Origin: DALYLB01 sp046154695
Lineage (GTDB): Bacteria; Acidobacteriota; Blastocatellia; RBC074
Assembly: GCA_046154695.1 (NCBI GenBank)
Contig: JBJXFI010000075.1
Span: 1 to 31,374, forward strand
Length of the DNA stretch: 31,374 bases
Direction of reading: 5' to 3'
Shown: positions 26,164 through 31,374 of the stretch, one piece after another
Layout of the letters: every line of letters starts with the position of its first letter
Position numbering within the stretch: the stretch's first letter is position 1
Translations under genes and position numbers: made by a program
The notes under the pieces: generated by a model
What the model saw: only the letters and a program-made list of their open reading frames with translations
What the model was told of the DNA's origin: nothing
Databases searched by the model: none

Positions 26164-26194
26164 CCTCTGATTGCGCGGGAAAAACTAAGGGAGT

Positions 26195-26239
26195 CTTTAC
26201 CCGGACTTAACGCCGAATTAACCCCCCCTGTTGTAAAAT
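26195..26239 (+). promoter_or_regulatory. Pho box and -10 of the phoU-phoB-phoR promoter
   Basis: Three similar units repeat with an 11-bp period: CTTTACC (26195-26201), CTTAACG (26206-26212), ATTAACC (26217-26223). The 11-bp period and TTAAC core match known Pho boxes, notably the three-unit cyanobacterial form. A -10 TAAAAT lies at 26234-26239, ten bases after the last unit, where a Pho box normally replaces the -35. Confidence 0.65.
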
Positions 26240-26358
26240 TCGTCTTTGAAACGCTCAAGTCGAGGCATCTTCCCAGCCGGCATTCGCGGGCTGTTGCCAC
26301 ACTGAAATTCGCCTGGCTACATGCACGGGCGGCAATCTTTTTCCGCAACGGGTTGGAT

Positions 26359-27081
<723 letters not shown>

Positions 27082-27085
27082 TTCT

Positions 27086-27817
27086 ATGAAGCCCAATATA
27101 CTCATCATCGAGGACGACCCGGATATCGCGGAGAGCATCCGCTACAATCTGGAGCGCGAGGGTTCGTTCAGCGCCCGGATCGCATTGACCGGGGAGGACG
27201 GATTGAACGTGGCGCTGGGCAAGGAGCAGTCGCGCCGCGGTCCCGGCGGAATGGAGCCGGGCGCGCCCGATCTGATCATCCTGGACCTGCAATTGCCGGA
27301 AATGAGCGGCTTCGAGATCTGCCGGCGGCTTCGTACGGAAGAGCCGACGCGCCGCACGCCGATCATCATTCTGACCGCGCGCATCGACGAAGGAGACAAG
27401 GTCCGCGGCCTGGAATTGGGGGCCGACGATTACATCACCAAGCCGTTCAGCGTCCGCGAGCTCGTCGCCCGCGTTCGCGCCGCGCTGCGCCGATCGAGCT
27501 ACGATGAGAAGACGCCGAAGCTCTATGACGGCGGCTCGCTGCGAATCGATTATGCCAATTTCACCGTCGTCTGCCTCGAACGGGAGGTTCGGCTGACGCG
27601 AAAGGAGTTCGCCCTGCTCGCCATCCTCTCGCGCAACAAAGGGCGCGTCGTTCCCCGCGAAAAGCTGCTCGACCAGGTCTGGGGGTTGGAATATTACGGC
27701 GAAGCGCGTACCCTCGACGTTCACATCAGCGGACTTCGCAAGAAACTCGGCGATTGCGGGAGCTGCATCGAAACGGTGATCGGCATCGGCTATCGATTCC
27801 GCCCGAATGCCGACTAA
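27086..27817 (+). CDS. phoB: OmpR/PhoB-family response regulator
   Basis: 243 residues. The receiver domain opens ILIIEDDPDIAESIRYNLERE with the acid pocket, phospho-acceptor Asp67 (LIILDLQLPEMSG), Thr of ILTAR and Lys of ITKPFSVRELVARVRA. It is followed by a winged-helix output domain with LTRKEFALLAILSRNKGRVVPREKLLDQVWG and GIGYRF. A Gly/Pro-rich insertion of about 15 residues (EQSRRGPGGMEPG) precedes the acceptor strand and is unusual. Its position between phoU and a PAS-containing kinase makes it PhoB by context. It probably binds the three-unit box at 26195-26223. Confidence 0.92.
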   Translation: MKPNILIIEDDPDIAESIRYNLEREGSFSARIALTGEDGLNVALGKEQSRRGPGGMEPGAPDLIILDLQLPEMSGFEICRRLRTEEPTRRTPIIILTARIDEGDKVRGLELGADDYITKPFSVRELVARVRAALRRSSYDEKTPKLYDGGSLRIDYANFTVVCLEREVRLTRKEFALLAILSRNKGRVVPREKLLDQVWGLEYYGEARTLDVHISGLRKKLGDCGSCIETVIGIGYRFRPNAD

Positions 27818-27850
27818 TCAGGCGGGATTCCGGTTCATTTTCCGATAAAA

Positions 27851-29192
<1,342 letters not shown>

Positions 29193-29209
<17 letters not shown>

Positions 29210-29639
29210 TCCCGATTTTCAGATACGCATCAAGCGGCTCCATCCGAACGCGACGCTTCCGCGGCCCGGCAGCGACCACGCGATGGGAGCCGATTTATGC
29301 GCGGCCGAAGGCTTCACGCTGCAGCCGGGCGAGCGGCGGGCTGTGCCGACGGGACTGGCCGTCGAGATTCCCGCGGGTTGGTATGGCCGGGTCGCGCCGC
29401 GCTCCGGCCTCGCCGTCCGCCACGGCATCGACACCCTGGCCGGCGTCGTCGACCCGGACTATCGCGGCGAGCTGAAGGTCCTGCTGATCAATCTCGGACA
29501 GGAGACCGTCCATTTCGACGCCGGAGAGCGCATCGCCCAACTGATCATCGAACGGGCCGCTCACTGCCGCTATGGCTGGGCCGAAGAGCTGAGCGAGACT
29601 CCCCGCGGCGAGGGCGGCTTCGGCTCGACCGGCCGCTGA
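29193..29639 (+). CDS. dut: dUTP diphosphatase (trimeric)
   Basis: 148 residues. Hydrolyses dUTP to dUMP and pyrophosphate, keeping uracil out of DNA. Conserved motifs in order: GADLCAAEG, RVAPRSGLAVRHGIDTLAGVVDPDYRGE (the uracil-binding hairpin), AQLIIERAA and the C-terminal arm RGEGGFGSTG. The ATG at 29193 lies inside the end of phoR, so translation may be coupled. The N-terminal extension of about ten residues is not part of the family core. Confidence 0.95.
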
Positions 29640-29640
29640 T

Positions 29641-29670
29641 TTGCCCGTCCGGCCTCATCGAGAGTAGGAT
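29641..29670 (+). promoter_or_regulatory. Possible weak promoter before the esterase gene
   Basis: TTGCCC at 29641-29646, 18-bp spacer, TAGGAT at 29665-29670. Both boxes deviate from consensus; kept as the best candidate in the 146-bp gap after dut. Confidence 0.25.
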
Positions 29671-29785
29671 ACGCGTTCGGAACAGGCTGGGGACCGGGGG
29701 CCGGGGTCTGCGCTTTTCACTTCGCCTCCCGCCCTTTCCCGAACCTCCAGCCTCTTATCCCTATCCCCTTCATCCCGAGGACACA

Positions 29786-31330
29786 ATGAAATCGAAACCC
29801 ATGATGCACATGACGCGCCTGTCTATCTCGGTCCTGCTCGCCGCCGCCCTCTGCGCCTCGATCATCGCCCAGGATCAGGGCCAGATCCTTCGCATGTCGG
29901 TGACGTTTCGAACGATCAAGAACACCGTCAAGATGAGCGAGGAGACGCGCAAAGAGGTCGAAGCCCTCGAAGCCAAAGCGCGCGCCGCGAATAACGAGAA
30001 AAAGTTCGATGAGGCTTTGAAGCATTTTTCGCACGGCATCGCCCTAATGCGGAATCAACCCTGGACGCCGCTGGCCGCGCTCTCCGCCGCATTGCAGGTC
30101 ACGCCCGAGGCGCGGATCCTGGATCCGGGGGCGAGCGCGCGACTGAGGGTCAGCCGGCAGTTCGCGCCGGACGAAGCGGTCGCCGGCGCACTGAGCGCTT
30201 CGCTGGAGATCAGAAACGCGAAGCAGGGGCTCGCCAAAACGCTGAAGAATCATGGCGATGTCCCCTCCGATTTCGCGCAGCCCCTGACGATCGAAGCCGC
30301 GATTCCCGATCTCGCCGACGGCGACTATCAACTGACGCTGACGCTGACGCCGAAATCCGGCGACCCGATCGTCAAGCCGGCGACGATCCGCATCGCGCGC
30401 GGAGCGACGGCCGAGGCCCGGGCACTGAAGGCGCGCGCATCGGCCGTCGCCGGGGCGCTTCGCGAAAAGAAGCGGGACGCCCTGCTGTTGACGATTCCCG
30501 CCGTCGAATACGCGGCCTCGATGATCGACCTGATCAATTCCGGCCAGATCAACATCAACACGGACCTCAAGGCGGCCCTGACCAGCGCCAACGGCTCGCT
30601 CGACCTGCTCGCCCGCGGAGAGAATCCGCTGCGAACGAGGCGCGGCGACGTGCACTGGGCCTATCGCTCGAAGGTCGATGACACGCTGCAGCCTTACCGG
30701 TTCTTCGTCCCGTCGAATTACGACGCCGCGAAAAAATGGCCCCTGGTCATCGCGCTCCACGGAATGGGCGGGGACGAGAACAGCTTCTTCATTGCCTATG
30801 ACAGCGGCGTGATCAAACGCATCGCCGAGTCCCGCGGGTATATCGTGGCCTGCCCGAAGGGCCGGCAGCCGGCTTCGATGTATATGGGCCCCGCCGAGAC
30901 CGATGTGATGGACGTCCTCGCCGAGATCAAGCGCGAGTATTCGATCGACGAGGACCGCGTCTATCTGACGGGCCATTCGATGGGCGGATACGGCACGTGG
31001 TCCGTGGCGGCCAATCATCCCGCCGAGTTCGCGGCGCTCGCGCCCTTCGCGGGCGGGGGCTCGGCCTTCATGACGCAGAAATTGCGCGGCATCTCCCACG
31101 TTCCCTGGATCGTCGTTCACGGCGATGCCGATCCGACCGTCTCGGTCGAGGAGTCCCGAAAGATGGTCAAGCTGGGGCAGGATCTCGGGATCAAGATCAA
31201 ATATATCGAGGTCCCCGGCGGCGATCACAGCAATGTCGTCGTGCCCAATATGAACGCCGTCTTCGACTGGTTCGACGCGCACAAGCGGCTGCCGAAGGCC
31301 GCGGGCAAGGCCGCGGGCGGACAGAAATAA
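29786..31330 (+). CDS. Secreted alpha/beta-hydrolase, PHB depolymerase/esterase-like
   Basis: 514 residues, GAGGA before the ATG. Signal peptide ISVLLAAALCASIIAQ. The first 280 or so residues form an uncharacterised helical and then beta-rich region with a TPR-like start (ETRKEVEALEAKARAANNEKKFDEALKHF). The C-terminal catalytic domain (about 290-500) has LVIALHGMGGDENSFF (oxyanion loop), VYLTGHSMGGYGTWSVA with nucleophile Ser398, a HGDADPTVSVEESR acid, and a final GGDHSNVV His. This layout is of esterases related to PHB depolymerase and feruloyl esterase. Substrate unknown. A hairpin (31342-31355) follows the stop. Confidence 0.88.
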   Translation: MKSKPMMHMTRLSISVLLAAALCASIIAQDQGQILRMSVTFRTIKNTVKMSEETRKEVEALEAKARAANNEKKFDEALKHFSHGIALMRNQPWTPLAALSAALQVTPEARILDPGASARLRVSRQFAPDEAVAGALSASLEIRNAKQGLAKTLKNHGDVPSDFAQPLTIEAAIPDLADGDYQLTLTLTPKSGDPIVKPATIRIARGATAEARALKARASAVAGALREKKRDALLLTIPAVEYAASMIDLINSGQININTDLKAALTSANGSLDLLARGENPLRTRRGDVHWAYRSKVDDTLQPYRFFVPSNYDAAKKWPLVIALHGMGGDENSFFIAYDSGVIKRIAESRGYIVACPKGRQPASMYMGPAETDVMDVLAEIKREYSIDEDRVYLTGHSMGGYGTWSVAANHPAEFAALAPFAGGGSAFMTQKLRGISHVPWIVVHGDADPTVSVEESRKMVKLGQDLGIKIKYIEVPGGDHSNVVVPNMNAVFDWFDAHKRLPKAAGKAAGGQK

Positions 31331-31341
31331 CGTTGGGAGTT

Positions 31342-31355
31342 CCGCGTTTACGCGG
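31342..31355 (+). repeat. Short hairpin after the esterase gene (REP-like)
   Basis: CCGCG, loop TTTA, CGCGG. It is preceded by GGAGTT, as in the element at 20048. It lies near the window edge, so any continuation of the repeat is not visible. Confidence 0.4.
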
Positions 31356-31374
31356 CGGCCTTGGCAAGCAGGGC

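Noticed and set aside
30044..31282. Antisense open frame over the esterase gene
   Set aside because: Shadow frame; the plus strand encodes a signal peptide and full hydrolase motifs.

Overview
The window is high-GC, densely coded bacterial chromosome. It encodes a Gram-negative type of peptidoglycan recycling ligase (Mpl) and many small secreted proteins of types common in Acidobacteriota. It also carries a complete SUF iron-sulfur operon of the SufBCD-SufS-SufU type under an Rrf2 regulator, and a PhoU-PhoB-PhoR cassette. An acidobacterial or related environmental lineage is the best guess, but that rests on gene content only: there is no rRNA, tRNA or marker phylogeny in the window.

Layout. 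Positions 83-769 (minus): a secreted cupin and, downstream, a 45-residue signal-peptide remnant. 785-985: a cluster of three palindromic repeats. 1079-1894: secreted cyanophycinase-like S51 peptidase. 2023-3447 (minus): mpl, separated by a heptamer-repeat inverted array from a Tat-exported Cys-rich protein (3549-4013). 4035-11156: rrf2, then sufB, mntA, hepT (amber-interrupted), a RidA-family gene, sufC, sufD, sufS and sufU. 11168-12709 (minus): a DUF2889 protein and a MaoC-like hydratase with a fourth palindromic repeat between them. 12978-19124: small secreted proteins, an MFS transporter, an orphan microcompartment shell protein (minus), an S41 protease and two tandem LolA-like paralogues. 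19135-23018: a divergent pair of zinc-ribbon membrane proteins, one a large FHA/MshEN/beta-propeller fusion. 23204-26163: a secreted protein with weak kinase-like features, a phospholipase D-like protein and a secreted metallophosphatase. 26195-29639: a Pho-box promoter, phoU, phoB, phoR and dut. 29786-31330: a secreted esterase.

How the parts work together. The SUF genes form one co-directional block with short gaps or overlaps. The Rrf2 regulator has its own sigma70-like promoter and there is an IscR-like imperfect palindrome in front of sufB, so feedback on Fe-S cluster status is likely. A MntA-HepT toxin-antitoxin pair sits between sufB and the RidA/sufC genes. It is visibly AT-richer than its surroundings, and its toxin frame carries a single in-frame TAG. 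The Pho genes follow a promoter with three 11-bp-periodic TTAAC-like units at activator distance from a -10 box, which points to autoregulation by PhoB.

Most striking for follow-up: the toxin-antitoxin pair inside an essential Fe-S operon with its amber codon; the zinc ribbon-FHA-MshEN-FHA-TM-propeller fusion; the lone BMC-H shell gene with an altered pore loop; the three-unit Pho box; and several intergenic inverted-repeat families.
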